From: Colwellia sp. BRX10-3
GTDB taxonomy: Bacteria; Pseudomonadota; Gammaproteobacteria; Enterobacterales; Alteromonadaceae
Reading direction: 5' to 3'
Assembly: GCF_014077505.1 (NCBI RefSeq)
Contig: NZ_JACGWA010000001.1
Span: forward strand, 372,001 to 436,000
DNA: 64,000 nt
This document shows, piece by piece, positions 29,410 through 40,782 of the stretch. Made by a program: the position numbers and the translations under genes. The notes below the pieces were generated by a model. It saw only the letters and a list, made by a program, of their open reading frames with translations. It was not told the DNA's origin and ran no database searches. Every line of letters starts with the position of its first letter. Positions within the stretch are counted from its first letter, which is position 1.

Positions 29410-30222
29410 ATGACTTCAGTTCCTGAACCTAAATGGCCAGAGCGAATTATCTGCTTAACAGAAGAAACGACAGAAGCACTTTATCTTATGGGGGAAGACC
29501 ACCGTATTGTTGGCATTTCAGCCTATACAATGCGCCCAGAACGCGCTCGAAAAGAAAAAACAAAAGTCAGTGCTTACATAACTGCAAGAACAGATAAAAT
29601 ATTATCGCTAAAACCAGATTTAGTTTTAGCATTTTCTGACATGCAGGCTGATATCGTCGCAGACTTGATTAAAGAAGGTATACAAGTTCACTGCTTTAAC
29701 CATCGCAGTATTAGCGAAATTCTGCAGATGATACGCACGTTATCGGGCTTAATAGGCCAGCCAGAAAAAGGCGAAAAACTTGTCACTGATATGCAAAACA
29801 ATTTACGTAGAATTAAACAACAGGCGGAAAAATTACCCGTGCGACCAAAAGTTTATTTTGAAGAATGGTTTGACCCCATTATCACAGGAATTGGTTGGGT
29901 AAGTGAGCTGATAGAAATTGCCGGCGGAATAGATTGCTATCAAGAATTTTCAACACAATCATTAGCAAAAAACCGTATTGTGGCTGATGCCAGTGACGTT
30001 ATTGCCAAACAACCAGATATTTACATTGCCTCTTGGTGCGGTCGTAAATTTGATCAAGAAAAAGTAACATCTAGAGTCGGTTGGCAAGACATACCCGCCA
30101 TAAAAAATGGCGATATTTTTGAGATAAACTCGACCGATATCTTACAACCAGGGCCTGCAGCACTAACCGATGGTGTAGAACAATTGGCTGAAATTATCAA
30201 ACAATGGGCTGCACGCGCATAA
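29410..30222 (+). CDS. BtuF-like cobalamin-binding protein
   Basis: 270 residues from ATG 29410; an upstream in-frame start at 29359 lacks a ribosome binding site. The protein resembles periplasmic cobalamin-binding BtuF-type folds (helical backbone protein of cluster A): PERIICLTEETTEALYLMG, IVGISAYTMRPERA, LKPDLVLAFSDMQADIVADL, and a C-terminal NGDIFEINSTDILQPGPA. Oddly, no signal peptide is visible in either start choice, so its location is uncertain. Cytoplasmic homologues are common in proteobacteria and their job is unclear. It ends one base before the start of a giant sensor kinase gene, so the two are almost certainly co-translated. Confidence 0.82.
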   Translation: MTSVPEPKWPERIICLTEETTEALYLMGEDHRIVGISAYTMRPERARKEKTKVSAYITARTDKILSLKPDLVLAFSDMQADIVADLIKEGIQVHCFNHRSISEILQMIRTLSGLIGQPEKGEKLVTDMQNNLRRIKQQAEKLPVRPKVYFEEWFDPIITGIGWVSELIEIAGGIDCYQEFSTQSLAKNRIVADASDVIAKQPDIYIASWCGRKFDQEKVTSRVGWQDIPAIKNGDIFEINSTDILQPGPAALTDGVEQLAEIIKQWAARA

Positions 30223-30223
30223 T

Positions 30224-33200
30224 ATGTTGAAATTTTTGCGTAATAAAAAAGCCTTATTGGCTTTATTCTGTCTATTAACTTTACTTATTAGCCGCCAAAG
30301 CACAGGGCAAGAACTCGAAAAAGTTTCCATTCAATTCAATTGGTTTCACCAATTTCAATATGCGGGTTACTATGCGGCAAAAGAACAAGGCTTTTATCAA
30401 GAGTTAGGATTAGATGTAGAGTTAAGAGAACGCAAAGAAATAGGTGCCATTGAAGATTATATTATTGAGGGTAAAGCAGATTATGGCATAAATGACTCTA
30501 GCTTAATCATTGCTAAAAGTCAGGGTAAACCTGTCGTTATTGTTGCACAAATATTTCAGCATTCCCCCACAACTATCACAACATTGCGATCTTCCAGCAT
30601 CGCCAGTCCATTTGATCTGATTGGTAAGCGCATCATGGTAGATAAAAAATGGAAAAACTTTGCCCCGATTACTGCCATGCTAATGCAAGCAGAACAAGAT
30701 ATGTCAGCGTTTACTTGGCAAGAGAAAAGTGGCAGCTTTGCCGCATTAACACTTGGTGAAACCGATGCTATTTTAACTTATAGCACCAATGAGCCGTTCG
30801 AGTTTGAGCAAGCAGGTATTGATATATTAACTATTAGCCCTAGAGACTACGGTATTGATTTTTATGGTGACAGTCTTTTTACCAGCGAGTCAGAGGTTAA
30901 AAACAATCCTCAACGTGTACAGGCTATTCGTCAAGCAACCATTAAAGGTTGGCAGTATGCACTTAACCATCAAGCAGAAATCATTAAGTTAATTGAAGAT
31001 AAATATAATAGCCAAGGAAAGTCTCATCACCATTTAGTTTTTGAAGCCAACGAAATCAGTAAAATAATTTTAGCTAAATTTATTCCTCTGGGTTCAATCA
31101 CTAGAACCCGTATGGAAAAAATCAGTGAAATTTATCACCAACTTGGCATGATAGATACGCCTTTTATACCCCATAATTTATTACTCGAAGATGCCCTAAA
31201 CAGCTTTGCACCTAAGCACAGTACCTTCGATAGTAGCACCTTGTTAATTATCATGATGATATTGATATCATTATTATTAATTTTTTCTACACTGCTACTA
31301 CCAAAAATAATTAGCCAACAACGCCTAGCCTCATTTATGGCATCGCGCAAATTTCCATTCATCGTACATTCCATATCGATACTCAATATTGCGATTATAT
31401 TCACTGTTATTTACCTGACACTGCAAGATGATGAAAAAATCACCCGAGCCAACATGCAAAGGAACCTTGAATTTGTGGTCGAAGCAACAAAAACTCGACT
31501 CCATGATTGGATCAGCGAACAAGAAAGGTTATTAAAACAAATAGCTAAAAATGACATTGTGGTCAAACTTACTAGAGAATTGCACTTGCAGTCGGCGTTA
31601 AACGAAACGCTTAGAACGTCAGAATCCACACAAAAAATTCGTCAATATTTTCGTCAAAGTAGCATTGAAGGAATAGACTTCTCCATTATTAGCTCTGAAC
31701 ACATCAACATTGGTTCTAATCGTGATGAAAACTTAGATAAAATCAACGTAATAGCACAGCAACATCCCGATATTATCGCAGCTGTTTTTGCCGGAGAAAG
31801 TCACTTTGTGCCACCAAAAAAACTGGATGTATTAGGATCATTAAGTAACCCTAACAATCCCATAGACCAATACAGTATGTTTATGATCACGCCGATCATT
31901 AATGATCGTAATCAGGTTATTGCGGCATTGTCTATGCGAATTCAACCTAGTGGCCAAATATCTAACATTATGCAGCAAGGCCGTATTGGCGACTCTGGCG
32001 AAAGTTATTTAGTCAGTAGACAAGGACAAATGCTTTCCAGAAGTCGTTTTGAGACTGAATTTGCTGCAATAAGCTATTTTCAAGCATTCAGTAAAAGCAA
32101 ACAGCCCATCGCACTTAAAGACCCACAAATAAATCTAATGCAACACCCTGATACGGTTATTGATGGTCAGCAATTACCCTTCACATTTATGGCAAACCAC
32201 CTCGTTAATAGTGCCCGTTCAGATAACATTAGCTTAATTACCAGTAATAAAATAACCAGTAATGTTTTGGGATATAACGACTATCGTGGTGTATCCGTTT
32301 TTGGCGCTTGGTTATGGGACAATAAGTATGGTTTAGGCATCACAACAGAAATCAACGCAAATGAAGCCATGTCTGGGGTAAATTCACTGCGTAACAAATT
32401 GATGTTAATTGCTTTTATCACTCTGTTATTAACCTTAACATCGAACATATTTACCATTTCTGTCGGACAACGTTCAACAAAATATATGCGCCGTTCAAAA
32501 GAAGAACTAGAGCAACTGGTGGTAAAGCGCACGGTTGAATTACATCAACGTGAACGAGCATTGTGGGAGTTATACGAACATGCGCCAGTCGCATATGCCA
32601 CGTTAAACGCGCAAGGTGTGTTTATTAAGCACAACTCTGCATTTGCGCATATGTTTAAGCGACCAAGAGAAACGTTTACGTCCTTAAATTGGCAAAACTT
32701 TGTTGCGCCAGCGCATTATGTACATAAAATATTTCAAACTAAATCTCACCCTTTAAAGTGTGAAATTCCAGTAGATATTAACGATACACAAACGATAGAC
32801 ACCATGTTGTCTGCCCTCCCTGTTTATAATGAAGTTGAACAGTTAATTGAGGTGCGATTAACATTAATCGATATTACGCAAAGAAATGCAGCCCAAGCAC
32901 AATTTACCGCGTTAATGGAGTCAGCACCTGACGCCATATTAATGTTAGATAAACATCGAGAACACAGCATGGTCAATTCACAAGTATTAACCATGTTTGG
33001 CTATGAAAAATCTGAGCTGATCGGTGAAAAAATTGAGCAACTATTACCCGAAGAAACAAGTTTACATATTTTTGACCAAATACTGCATGAGTCAACGCCA
33101 GAAAAACAATTACTCGAACTTACCGGAAAGCGAAAAAATGGCAGTGAGTTCTCTGCAGAAGTAACGGTTAGCGCACTTGATATCCATAATGAGCGTTTTA

Positions 33201-35860
33201 TTGTTGCCATTATTAGAGATATTACCGAACGTAAACTGCATGACGCAGCATTAGCTGAACACATTATATTCCAGCAGGCATTGGCCGATACCATTCCTTA
33301 CCCAATATTTGTTAAAGCCCCTGACTCAACATTTACTAACGTAAACAAAGCTTACGAACAAACCTTTAATGTTAAACGAGAAGATATTATTGGCAAAACG
33401 GTACTCGACTTACACTATTTACCCTTAGCAGACCGCAAAGCCTATCAAGCGGAAGATACTGAAATTATTGCCTCAATGGGTATGGTACGAAAAGAAATTT
33501 CGCTTGTTTATGGCGATGGGTTAGCCCATACCACCATGTATTGGGTAAAAAGTTTTGCAAAGGCTGATGGCAGTGCTGGCGGACTTTTAGGCACTTTTGT
33601 TGATATCAGTGAACAAAAAATGGCAGAGCAAACACTCGCCCATGCAAAATCTTTAGCCGAAGATGCGGTTAAAGCCAAATCTAACTTTTTAGCTAATATG
33701 TCGCATGAAATTCGCACCCCCATGAATGCCATTATTGGTATGTCGGCGTTAGCACTAAAAACTAACTTAACACCAGAGCAACAAAATCATATTGCTAAGG
33801 TTAATCTTGCTGCCGAATCATTAATGGGTATCGTTAATGATATTTTGGACTTTTCAAAAATTGAAGCTAATAAACTTGATATTGAAACAATCCCGTTTTG
33901 CTTAGACGATATTTTAGATAATCTCAGTAATATGTTAGTTGATAAACTTAACGAAAAACAAACTGAGCTGATTTTTGATATTGATAAAAACGTGCCGCTT
34001 AATCTAATTGGTGATCCGCTACGCCTTGGCCAAATACTCACCAACCTCGGTAGCAATGCGGCTAAATTCACTGAAAAAGGTGAAATAAAAGTCCACGTTT
34101 CATGCCTTAATAAGCATGAAGATAAGGTAACGTTAAAGTTCTCTATTTGTGATACCGGCATAGGGATGAATACACAGCAACAAGAGAAATTATTCCAATC
34201 TTTCAGTCAGGCCGATTCATCAACAACTCGAAAATATGGTGGCACAGGTTTGGGATTAGCCATATGCAAACGCCTTGTTGAATTATTAGGTGGCGAAATA
34301 TGGCTTGAAAGTGAAGAAAATAACGGTAGTAAATTTCATTTTACACTTAGCTATCGAAGCCAGTCGCTAGAAAATATTGAATCTAAAAAATCTAACTTAA
34401 CTTCGATAACAGGTTTGAAAATTGCCTTAATAACAGACAATGAAACCTATCAGCCAATTTTACAGCGAATTTTAAAATCATTCGGTTTTAAGGTCGAAAA
34501 CTATCACTCTGTCGCGCAGGCATTACCTAAACTAAAACAGCAAACCAACACTTTTGATGCCTTGTTATTCGACCTTATAAATTGCAGTGACAATAAAAAC
34601 TGCAGCGATATTGGGTTAATTCGAGCTGCCAATATTGATTTACCCATATTACATATTCTGCCAAATAAACGAAAAATGTCGGTACTAGCACTCGAAGGAG
34701 ATGAAAAGTATTCCACCATTTTTAAACCGATAACGACCTCAAACTTACTTGACAGCTTATTGATAGCTTTAGGCTACGAAAATCTGCGAAGTGTTAAATA
34801 TAATTTATTTGATAACGAAGCACCTTCTGCAATAGACACACTGCAAGGTGCTAAAATATTACTCGTTGAAGATAATGAAATAAATCAAGAATTGGCCACT
34901 GAATTATTAAATAATCATGGTATTGAAGTGGTGGTAAGCAATAATGGCCAAGAAGCAATAGAGCGCATTAATAATGAACACTTTGACGGTGTATTAATGG
35001 ATTGCCAAATGCCCGTTAAAGACGGCTACACCACCACGCGAGAACTCCGTCAAGATCCACGATTTATCGATTTACCTATTATCGCTATGACTGCCGATGT
35101 GATGGCAGGCGATCGTGAAAAAGCTTTAAAATCAGGAATGAATGAACATATTGGTAAGCCGATCAACACCAGTGAATTATTTGTAAAGTTGGCACAATGG
35201 GTGACACCAATCAATTCATATAACTCACATAAAAAAAACAGTAACAACGACGATAGCGCCCTGTTATTAACACAAGCAAATAAGCAAATTACTCTCCCTG
35301 ACCTTAACGGTATCGATATAAAAGCAGGTTTAGCGATAGCGGAAAATAATCACGAACTTTATCAGCGCTTATTACTTAAATTTAAAGACCACTATGCAAA
35401 TGCGATAGCACCTATAGAAGCAGCATTAAATAAAAATGATTTTGCCACCATAGAGCGTCTAGCACACACCTTGAAAGGTGTAGCTGGCAATATTGGTGCT
35501 ACGCAGCTTTATCAGCTTTGCCAATTATTAGAGAGCAGTGCTAACCAACACAATATATCGCCATTGATTTTAACACAATGTCAGGATGAACTAAGTCGTA
35601 TTCAAGTGGCATTAGCCGCAATAAATCATTCGGTGTCAGCAGAGATGATTTTCAATATTTCAACCTGTAAAACCCTTATTGCGCAATTAAAAATTGACGT
35701 AGATAATTATGATGTTTCCGCTATCGATACCATTCAAACTTTATTATCAATGACTCAACAGCAAGCCTACCATCAACAACTGAAAAACATTATGGCAAAA
35801 GTTGAAGTTTATGAGTTTGACGATGCCGCCATACTACTAAAAGAAATTATAATTGAGTAA
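30224..35860 (+). CDS. NMT1-domain hybrid sensor histidine kinase with phosphorelay domains
   Basis: 1878 residues. Signal/anchor at about 8-28; an NMT1/THI5-like periplasmic binding domain at about 33-310 ([20 protein letters not shown]); membrane segments at about 342-362 and 383-403; a Cache-like periplasmic sensor (about 405-725); a third membrane segment (about 728-750); three PAS domains (about 777-890, 891-1005, 1013-1135); HisKA with His1161 in [16 protein letters not shown]; HATPase with DTGIGM and GGTGLGLAI; a degenerate receiver (about 1396-1515, TDN in place of the acidic pair, and no Thr/Ser at the switch position although Asp and Lys remain); a full receiver (about 1543-1660, phospho-Asp1593 in LMDCQMP); and an HPt domain with His1748 in [12 protein letters not shown]1 domains bind thiamine pyrimidine-type or other small ligands. 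The output regulator is not in the window. Pairing with the BtuF-like gene points to nutrient sensing. Confidence 0.9.
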   Translation: MLKFLRNKKALLALFCLLTLLISRQSTGQELEKVSIQFNWFHQFQYAGYYAAKEQGFYQELGLDVELRERKEIGAIEDYIIEGKADYGINDSSLIIAKSQGKPVVIVAQIFQHSPTTITTLRSSSIASPFDLIGKRIMVDKKWKNFAPITAMLMQAEQDMSAFTWQEKSGSFAALTLGETDAILTYSTNEPFEFEQAGIDILTISPRDYGIDFYGDSLFTSESEVKNNPQRVQAIRQATIKGWQYALNHQAEIIKLIEDKYNSQGKSHHHLVFEANEISKIILAKFIPLGSITRTRMEKISEIYHQLGMIDTPFIPHNLLLEDALNSFAPKHSTFDSSTLLIIMMILISLLLIFSTLLLPKIISQQRLASFMASRKFPFIVHSISILNIAIIFTVIYLTLQDDEKITRANMQRNLEFVVEATKTRLHDWISEQERLLKQIAKNDIVVKLTRELHLQSALNETLRTSESTQKIRQYFRQSSIEGIDFSIISSEHINIGSNRDENLDKINVIAQQHPDIIAAVFAGESHFVPPKKLDVLGSLSNPNNPIDQYSMFMITPIINDRNQVIAALSMRIQPSGQISNIMQQGRIGDSGESYLVSRQGQMLSRSRFETEFAAISYFQAFSKSKQPIALKDPQINLMQHPDTVIDGQQLPFTFMANHLVNSARSDNISLITSNKITSNVLGYNDYRGVSVFGAWLWDNKYGLGITTEINANEAMSGVNSLRNKLMLIAFITLLLTLTSNIFTISVGQRSTKYMRRSKEELEQLVVKRTVELHQRERALWELYEHAPVAYATLNAQGVFIKHNSAFAHMFKRPRETFTSLNWQNFVAPAHYVHKIFQTKSHPLKCEIPVDINDTQTIDTMLSALPVYNEVEQLIEVRLTLIDITQRNAAQAQFTALMESAPDAILMLDKHREHSMVNSQVLTMFGYEKSELIGEKIEQLLPEETSLHIFDQILHESTPEKQLLELTGKRKNGSEFSAEVTVSALDIHNERFIVAIIRDITERKLHDAALAEHIIFQQALADTIPYPIFVKAPDSTFTNVNKAYEQTFNVKREDIIGKTVLDLHYLPLADRKAYQAEDTEIIASMGMVRKEISLVYGDGLAHTTMYWVKSFAKADGSAGGLLGTFVDISEQKMAEQTLAHAKSLAEDAVKAKSNFLANMSHEIRTPMNAIIGMSALALKTNLTPEQQNHIAKVNLAAESLMGIVNDILDFSKIEANKLDIETIPFCLDDILDNLSNMLVDKLNEKQTELIFDIDKNVPLNLIGDPLRLGQILTNLGSNAAKFTEKGEIKVHVSCLNKHEDKVTLKFSICDTGIGMNTQQQEKLFQSFSQADSSTTRKYGGTGLGLAICKRLVELLGGEIWLESEENNGSKFHFTLSYRSQSLENIESKKSNLTSITGLKIALITDNETYQPILQRILKSFGFKVENYHSVAQALPKLKQQTNTFDALLFDLINCSDNKNCSDIGLIRAANIDLPILHILPNKRKMSVLALEGDEKYSTIFKPITTSNLLDSLLIALGYENLRSVKYNLFDNEAPSAIDTLQGAKILLVEDNEINQELATELLNNHGIEVVVSNNGQEAIERINNEHFDGVLMDCQMPVKDGYTTTRELRQDPRFIDLPIIAMTADVMAGDREKALKSGMNEHIGKPINTSELFVKLAQWVTPINSYNSHKKNSNNDDSALLLTQANKQITLPDLNGIDIKAGLAIAENNHELYQRLLLKFKDHYANAIAPIEAALNKNDFATIERLAHTLKGVAGNIGATQLYQLCQLLESSANQHNISPLILTQCQDELSRIQVALAAINHSVSAEMIFNISTCKTLIAQLKIDVDNYDVSAIDTIQTLLSMTQQQAYHQQLKNIMAKVEVYEFDDAAILLKEIIIE

Positions 35861-36013
35861 TCAACTAATAACGCATAAGCCTAATTTTTGACAAGCTAAT
35901 AACCTCAGAAATCATAAGAAATATACCACTACATGTTTGCTAAATTGTATTGTTGATAACGATGATTGAACCATAAATATCAACACCAAATACCTAGTTT
36001 AGCGAGGTAAGAT

Positions 36014-36050
36014 CAAAAAAAACATCTACCCAATGGGCAGATGTTTTTTT
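36014..36050. terminator. Bidirectional terminator between kinase and nuclease genes
   Basis: Long hairpin of a-rich and t-rich arms around catct/agatg with loop near caatggg (36014-36050). The convergent genes on both sides would both end here. Confidence 0.85.
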
Positions 36051-36161
36051 AATGAATTTCGCTAAATTAAATTAACAGTGATAATTCAGCGTGTTTCCTC
36101 TAGATTACTCATGTCAGTAGCAAATCTAAATAAGACAGTTTGCTCACTGATTATTCACCGC

Positions 36162-39100
36162 CTAATTATTTAGCGGCTCTGGGTATAAAGCTTCCAAAGT
36201 TAGGGTTACATCACTGTAATGACGCTCGCCGCGTAATCTTATATACCAAGTACCTGAACTGGGTAAATCCATCACACAGCTTTCTTCATTGCCAGCTAAC
36301 TTAGGGCGACAATCAAACTTCTGTGTATTAGGTTTTTTACCTGCTCGAACATATAAATCAACGTTACCTGCGCCACCCATAATTTTAGCGGTAAAGCTTA
36401 CAGACGTTTCTGGTACTTCAAATTTAAAAGTGCTCCAGCGTGATTTTGTGCCAAGGTCTGTATGCACTTCTTTCACTGAAATAAGTGGCGTTACACCCTC
36501 AATTTCAACTAACACAGGATCATGGTCGGATGCGCGATAGGCATTACTGTCGTACATAGTAACTAGCTGCTCGGCATTTTTATATTCCATGTTGTAATCA
36601 AGAATAGTCGGCTCATCAGCATTGATATGCCATTCAGTAACATCAATCACTTTTTCGCTTAATGACGTTGACGTCAAAGCATGATCTAACGTGCCAATTT
36701 CTCCTCGGTAAGCGTAGCTATACGCCATATCGCCGATAAACTGTTGAGCAAGGTTAGTAAAACCAGCATTTTCAATGGTTTTTACCGGGTCTTCTTTACT
36801 GTAAGCATTCAGATCACCGATGATTAATATATCATCATCTGCAATACCGGTTGGATATGTCGCTAACCAAGCCGTGATCGCTTCTGCCGCTTGAACACGT
36901 CGTAGGTTATAACAACCTTGGCCATCAAGCTTATCTTCATTTTCAATGCCACCACTGCTTGAACAGCCTTTAGAGCGAAAGTGATTGATCGCTACGGTTA
37001 AACGCTCGCCCGTTTCAATAGCTCTGAAAGATTGCGCCATAGGTGGACGGTTATGATATTCAAATGGGAATGCAGTTAAATAAGCAGTCGTACCAAATTC
37101 AGTCACAGCTTTATCATTGTAAATCATCGCCACCTTAATGCGATCACCACCGAGAAGTTCTACTCCCGTTGCTGCATCAGCAGGAATATTTGGATTAACA
37201 AAACTGTAATGAACATTAGCCGGTGCCACAAGGTTTAACCCGTGAACTAAATCTTGGATGGCGCTATGCTCACCGAAACCGTCATTTTCCATTTCAAGTA
37301 AACCAACTATATCGGCATCCATCTTGGTTATAGCCGCAATTATTTTACTGCGCTGACGGTCAAACTCTTCAACACTATCTGCGCCTCTTGACGTAGGGAA
37401 ACCACCACCTAAACCATCACCATTAAAATAATTTAATACGTTAAAACTTGCGATACGCAGGTTGCCGCTAGCTAGCTCAGGTGCATCAGTTCTCAAATTA
37501 ACACTCTCAAACGTCGGCGGTTCAACAGGAATAATTCGATAATTACCAAAACTATAATCCACTACACCGGTTAACGCCGTTACCGTATCTCCAGCACGTA
37601 ACGTATTTGCTGCTGATAAGCCATTGGTTGGGTAGATGATATTTTTAGGGTTTGAACCATTAACACCATCATCAAGCGTGACTTTATTTAGGACATTTTG
37701 AGCCGCTAAAGCGCTATACTCAGCTGAGGCTGGAAGATAGATATTGGTTGGTACATACAACCGACCATTTGATAAAGCAACTTCACCGTAACGGCCTAGA
37801 CTGTAGTTGTCAGTGACGGTTAGCGTATCAGAAATAGTGACTAACATGCCTTCGATGCTTTCCCGTGCTTCACTCGAACTAAACGGTAAAGTTAAATTGC
37901 TGGCTAATACGCTATCAACACCACAATCTAATGTAGCTTCTGTTGCATTGATTTGTGTTTTGCCATAACTTTCTGAGATGCTACCAATTACCCTAACGAT
38001 AGTATTTACCGCAGGATATTCGCCGCTGCTCAATGCAACAAAAATGCCTTCTGATGTTAGTGGGTCGGCATCTTGATCAATAACTTCTTCTTGCATAAAA
38101 AAGCCGTTTAGCGCAGGAAAACTACCCGTTACTACACCTTCAATAATATGCGCTTCACCAACTAATGGTGATGAAAATTCTGCACCTTGCACAGCGCTGA
38201 TTAACGTTGCTGGGGAAGTACATTCGCCAATAAGGCTAATAGGGTCTTCGCCACCATTGCTTTCGTGGCTGCCGATAAAGTCAAAGGTGTTATTAGCATA
38301 ACCATCCCATTCCAATGCAGGGTCAAAGATATCATCAATGATGGTATCGCCCACGCTTATTGAGCTTTTGCGCACTAAAGTATTATCTTTGGTACTTTGT
38401 AAATCACTGCCCCATTGTGAGCCAGGATCTTCACCAACACGGCCGATTGAATCGATGACAACATTATCTTTATATAATACATATGCGTCATCGCCGTTAT
38501 GGCTGACTGAGTTGGATATTTGGTTGGCAACGTCAAGTATTGCTGAAGCCGCAGCAGAATTAGCAATCACATAAACGCTATTCCCAGCAATTACACCGTC
38601 AAGGTTAATCATGGTTGCTGACGTACTACCATTGCTAAAACGGCCTAGTTGATAATTGCCCGCGCTTAAATCGACGGCATTTCCAGAAGGGTTATAAAAT
38701 TCTAGCGCTTTGTTAAGGCTACTGCCTTCAATGTACTCAGAAATGAAAATTTCTGGATTAATAACGACGTGCTGACCTAAGTCTGAAAATACATCTTTAC
38801 CAAAACCGGTCCATTGCTGTGCAGGATCAAAGGCATCATCGATAACGGTGTCGCCAGAGACAACGCTGCTGTTGCGACGTAAAGTATTGTCTTTGGTGGT
38901 ATAAGTATCACTACCCCAAGCAGAGCCTGGGTCTTCACCAACAAGTCCGAAAGAATCTACTACTTCGTTATTTTTATACAATACGTAAGCGTCATCACCA
39001 TTATGGCTGAGTGAGCCACTTAATTGATCAGCAAGACTTTGCACCGCGTTTGAAGCTCTTGAATTTGCAATGACAAATGTGCCATTTCCAGCGACGATAC

Positions 39101-40211
39101 CATCCAAGTTGATCATTGATGCGGTTGTGCCACCGTTACTAAAACGACCTAATTGGTAATTGTCAGCCGTTAAATCTATTTCACTACTTGAGGCATTATA
39201 AAGTTCTAGTGCTTTGTTATAACTGCTGCCTTCAACATATTCAGAAATAAACAAGGCGCTTGATGATGGTGTGCCAGTATCGCCACCACCAGTATCTCCG
39301 CCGCCAGTATCTCCACCGCCGGTATCGCCACCACCAGTATTTCCTCCACCTGCACCAGTACAAGCTTCGGCGCTAAACAATAAACTTACCCACTCAGGAT
39401 GATCAACAAAAGGGTTACGGTTACCTTGATATTCATAAATGCGGTTATGTCTGTTTTGCTCTGTAGCATCAACAGGGTCTGCAGCATGCCATTCAAGTAA
39501 TCGACATAAACGACCAATTTCGCTGGCGCCAACAGCCGTTAAACGGTCAACAACTTGTAAATCAGGCGTTGCATCGAAACCTTCATAACGCGTATCCATA
39601 TAGAAAACCATACGGGCCACATCACCTTTAACTGAATCTCTAGGTTCAAAAGAGTCATTATCAACTCTATTTGCCGGCGCTTCAGACAAAGGGGCATCGC
39701 TGTTATCAAAATCTAAATTTCCGCGCGACGAATTCACTGAAATATCGGTAGGACGTAAATGATGAATATCGGTATAAGCTTCTAAACTTGAAGCTGAAAA
39801 ACCATGACTTTTTGGCCAAACATGCTCACGGTTCCAGTTATCTGGGTTGGTGCTTTGCGAACCGCTACCATTTGACATTTTAGGTAATGAAATGCCGCTA
39901 TAAAGTAAAATTACGTTAGCTGTATTAGCAGGGTCTTCATCAGTTTGAGTTAGGGCCGACCACACTTCTGAATAAGATAAGTTTTTGTGGTTTTGGCTGA
40001 TTGCACTGGTTATGTTTGTTTTTATTTCGCTTGCTAACAAATTATTGTTAATTGCCGCAAAAACATCAGCATAGTAATTTCCATCATTAAAACTGCCTGC
40101 ATCGGCAACTTTATCTAGTGGCGGGCAGTTAAAACATGCATCGGTAATATCACTAGCTTGCGCTAGCGATGCACAAAAATAAGCAAATATTATAGGGGAT
40201 TTTAGTTTCAT
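36162..40211 (-). CDS. Secreted dual nuclease: endonuclease I domain fused to ExeM/NucH-type nuclease
   Basis: 1349 residues with a signal peptide (MKLKSPIIFAYFCASLAQA). Domain order: endonuclease I (about 40-280) with the NREHVWPKSHGF and DIHHLRPTD motifs; a linker of GGGDTG repeats; two tandem lamin-tail domains (about 319-483 and 486-650), each starting FISEYxEGSS; an OB-fold-like segment (about 660-830); an endonuclease/exonuclease/phosphatase domain (about 918-1245) with LRIASFNVLNYF, IIGDLNAYS and ASDHDPV; and a C-terminal PPC-type beta domain (about 1250-1343). ExeM/NucH proteins degrade extracellular DNA, giving phosphate and loosening biofilms. Having an EndoI active site in the same chain is a notable fusion. 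It probably leaves the cell by the type II secretion system, as known for ExeM; that is inference. The start is supported by its signal peptide. Confidence 0.88.
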   Translation of the reverse strand: MKLKSPIIFAYFCASLAQASDITDACFNCPPLDKVADAGSFNDGNYYADVFAAINNNLLASEIKTNITSAISQNHKNLSYSEVWSALTQTDEDPANTANVILLYSGISLPKMSNGSGSQSTNPDNWNREHVWPKSHGFSASSLEAYTDIHHLRPTDISVNSSRGNLDFDNSDAPLSEAPANRVDNDSFEPRDSVKGDVARMVFYMDTRYEGFDATPDLQVVDRLTAVGASEIGRLCRLLEWHAADPVDATEQNRHNRIYEYQGNRNPFVDHPEWVSLLFSAEACTGAGGGNTGGGDTGGGDTGGGDTGGGDTGTPSSSALFISEYVEGSSYNKALELYNASSSEIDLTADNYQLGRFSNGGTTASMINLDGIVAGNGTFVIANSRASNAVQSLADQLSGSLSHNGDDAYVLYKNNEVVDSFGLVGEDPGSAWGSDTYTTKDNTLRRNSSVVSGDTVIDDAFDPAQQWTGFGKDVFSDLGQHVVINPEIFISEYIEGSSLNKALEFYNPSGNAVDLSAGNYQLGRFSNGSTSATMINLDGVIAGNSVYVIANSAAASAILDVANQISNSVSHNGDDAYVLYKDNVVIDSIGRVGEDPGSQWGSDLQSTKDNTLVRKSSISVGDTIIDDIFDPALEWDGYANNTFDFIGSHESNGGEDPISLIGECTSPATLISAVQGAEFSSPLVGEAHIIEGVVTGSFPALNGFFMQEEVIDQDADPLTSEGIFVALSSGEYPAVNTIVRVIGSISESYGKTQINATEATLDCGVDSVLASNLTLPFSSSEARESIEGMLVTISDTLTVTDNYSLGRYGEVALSNGRLYVPTNIYLPASAEYSALAAQNVLNKVTLDDGVNGSNPKNIIYPTNGLSAANTLRAGDTVTALTGVVDYSFGNYRIIPVEPPTFESVNLRTDAPELASGNLRIASFNVLNYFNGDGLGGGFPTSRGADSVEEFDRQRSKIIAAITKMDADIVGLLEMENDGFGEHSAIQDLVHGLNLVAPANVHYSFVNPNIPADAATGVELLGGDRIKVAMIYNDKAVTEFGTTAYLTAFPFEYHNRPPMAQSFRAIETGERLTVAINHFRSKGCSSSGGIENEDKLDGQGCYNLRRVQAAEAITAWLATYPTGIADDDILIIGDLNAYSKEDPVKTIENAGFTNLAQQFIGDMAYSYAYRGEIGTLDHALTSTSLSEKVIDVTEWHINADEPTILDYNMEYKNAEQLVTMYDSNAYRASDHDPVLVEIEGVTPLISVKEVHTDLGTKSRWSTFKFEVPETSVSFTAKIMGGAGNVDLYVRAGKKPNTQKFDCRPKLAGNEESCVMDLPSSGTWYIRLRGERHYSDVTLTLEALYPEPLNN
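38255..39258 (-). repeat. Two diverged tandem lamin-tail domain copies
   Basis: Within the nuclease gene, about 38756-39258 and 38255-38755 encode two lamin-tail domains sharing NYQLGRFSNG, MINLDG, SHNGDDAYVLYK and GEDPGS motifs. They reflect an old internal duplication. Confidence 0.85.
39273..39345 (-). repeat. 18-base tandem repeat coding GGGDTG linker
   Basis: About four copies of an 18-base unit encoding GGGDTG, preceded in the protein by a GGGNTG copy. It links the endonuclease I domain to the lamin-tail domains; copy number is likely to vary between strains. Confidence 0.85.
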
Positions 40212-40341
40212 TATTATTCCTATTGGTAGTATTTCTCATAGTATTTCATGACTAAATGTCAAAAATATTACAACCTTCAACAGAGCACTACATCTAATCA
40301 ATTTAATCTGTATCCAGCCTGAAATATCTCATAACCTAACC

Positions 40342-40469
40342 ATCTGGTCAAATTTCAATCGACTTTTTATAGAAATATAAATAGATATACTACTTATAAT
40401 TAATCGTATTTTTAAAAAATGCTATTGCACAATTTATTACTTGACCATTTGTACAGTATTTGACCAGAT
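40342..40469. repeat. 12-bp perfect inverted repeats bounding a 128-base segment
   Basis: atctggtcaaat at 40342-40353 and atttgaccagat at 40458-40469 are exact inverted copies, 104 bases apart. The interior is AT-rich without a reading frame. It might be a miniature transposable element remnant or paired operator half-sites; no clear target duplication is seen. Confidence 0.4.
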
Positions 40470-40782
40470 TTATAGCTATTGAATTAGAGAATATTATTTA
40501 CCGCGATAGGTGCTTAAGATAGTAGAGTTTTATAAAGGAGGAAGTGCCGTATTTAAGTCACTATTGGATGAAACGTTATGATGAGTTATACCTGTTGAGT
40601 CCTAGTCCATATTGTGGAGACTAATTTTGAATTTGAGATCGTTAAGGTTGTAAAATGGTTAACATACCTGACGAATTCAACAATGTTGGCTGAAAATCCA
40701 GATATACACTTTCTTTTTAACTTTCATTTAACATTCAGCCTGTATTCTTATTATCACCAGAGTGACCAAAAGGCTCAACCTT
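40470..40782 (+). other. Intergenic region before the amidohydrolase gene
   Basis: AT-rich sequence with an aaaggagga stretch near 40538 that resembles a ribosome binding site but leads to no sustained frame. A 64-codon open frame at 40614-40808 overlaps the next gene's start and has no support. Probably the promoter region of the next gene. Confidence 0.35.

Noticed and set aside
39273-39345. CRISPR-like short repeats
   Set aside because: The repeats are in-frame 18-base units coding a Gly-Asp-Thr linker, without spacers.
40342-40469. FadR-type operator pair
   Set aside because: The half-sites tctggtc/gaccaga resemble FadR, but they are over 100 bases apart, unlike a single palindromic operator.
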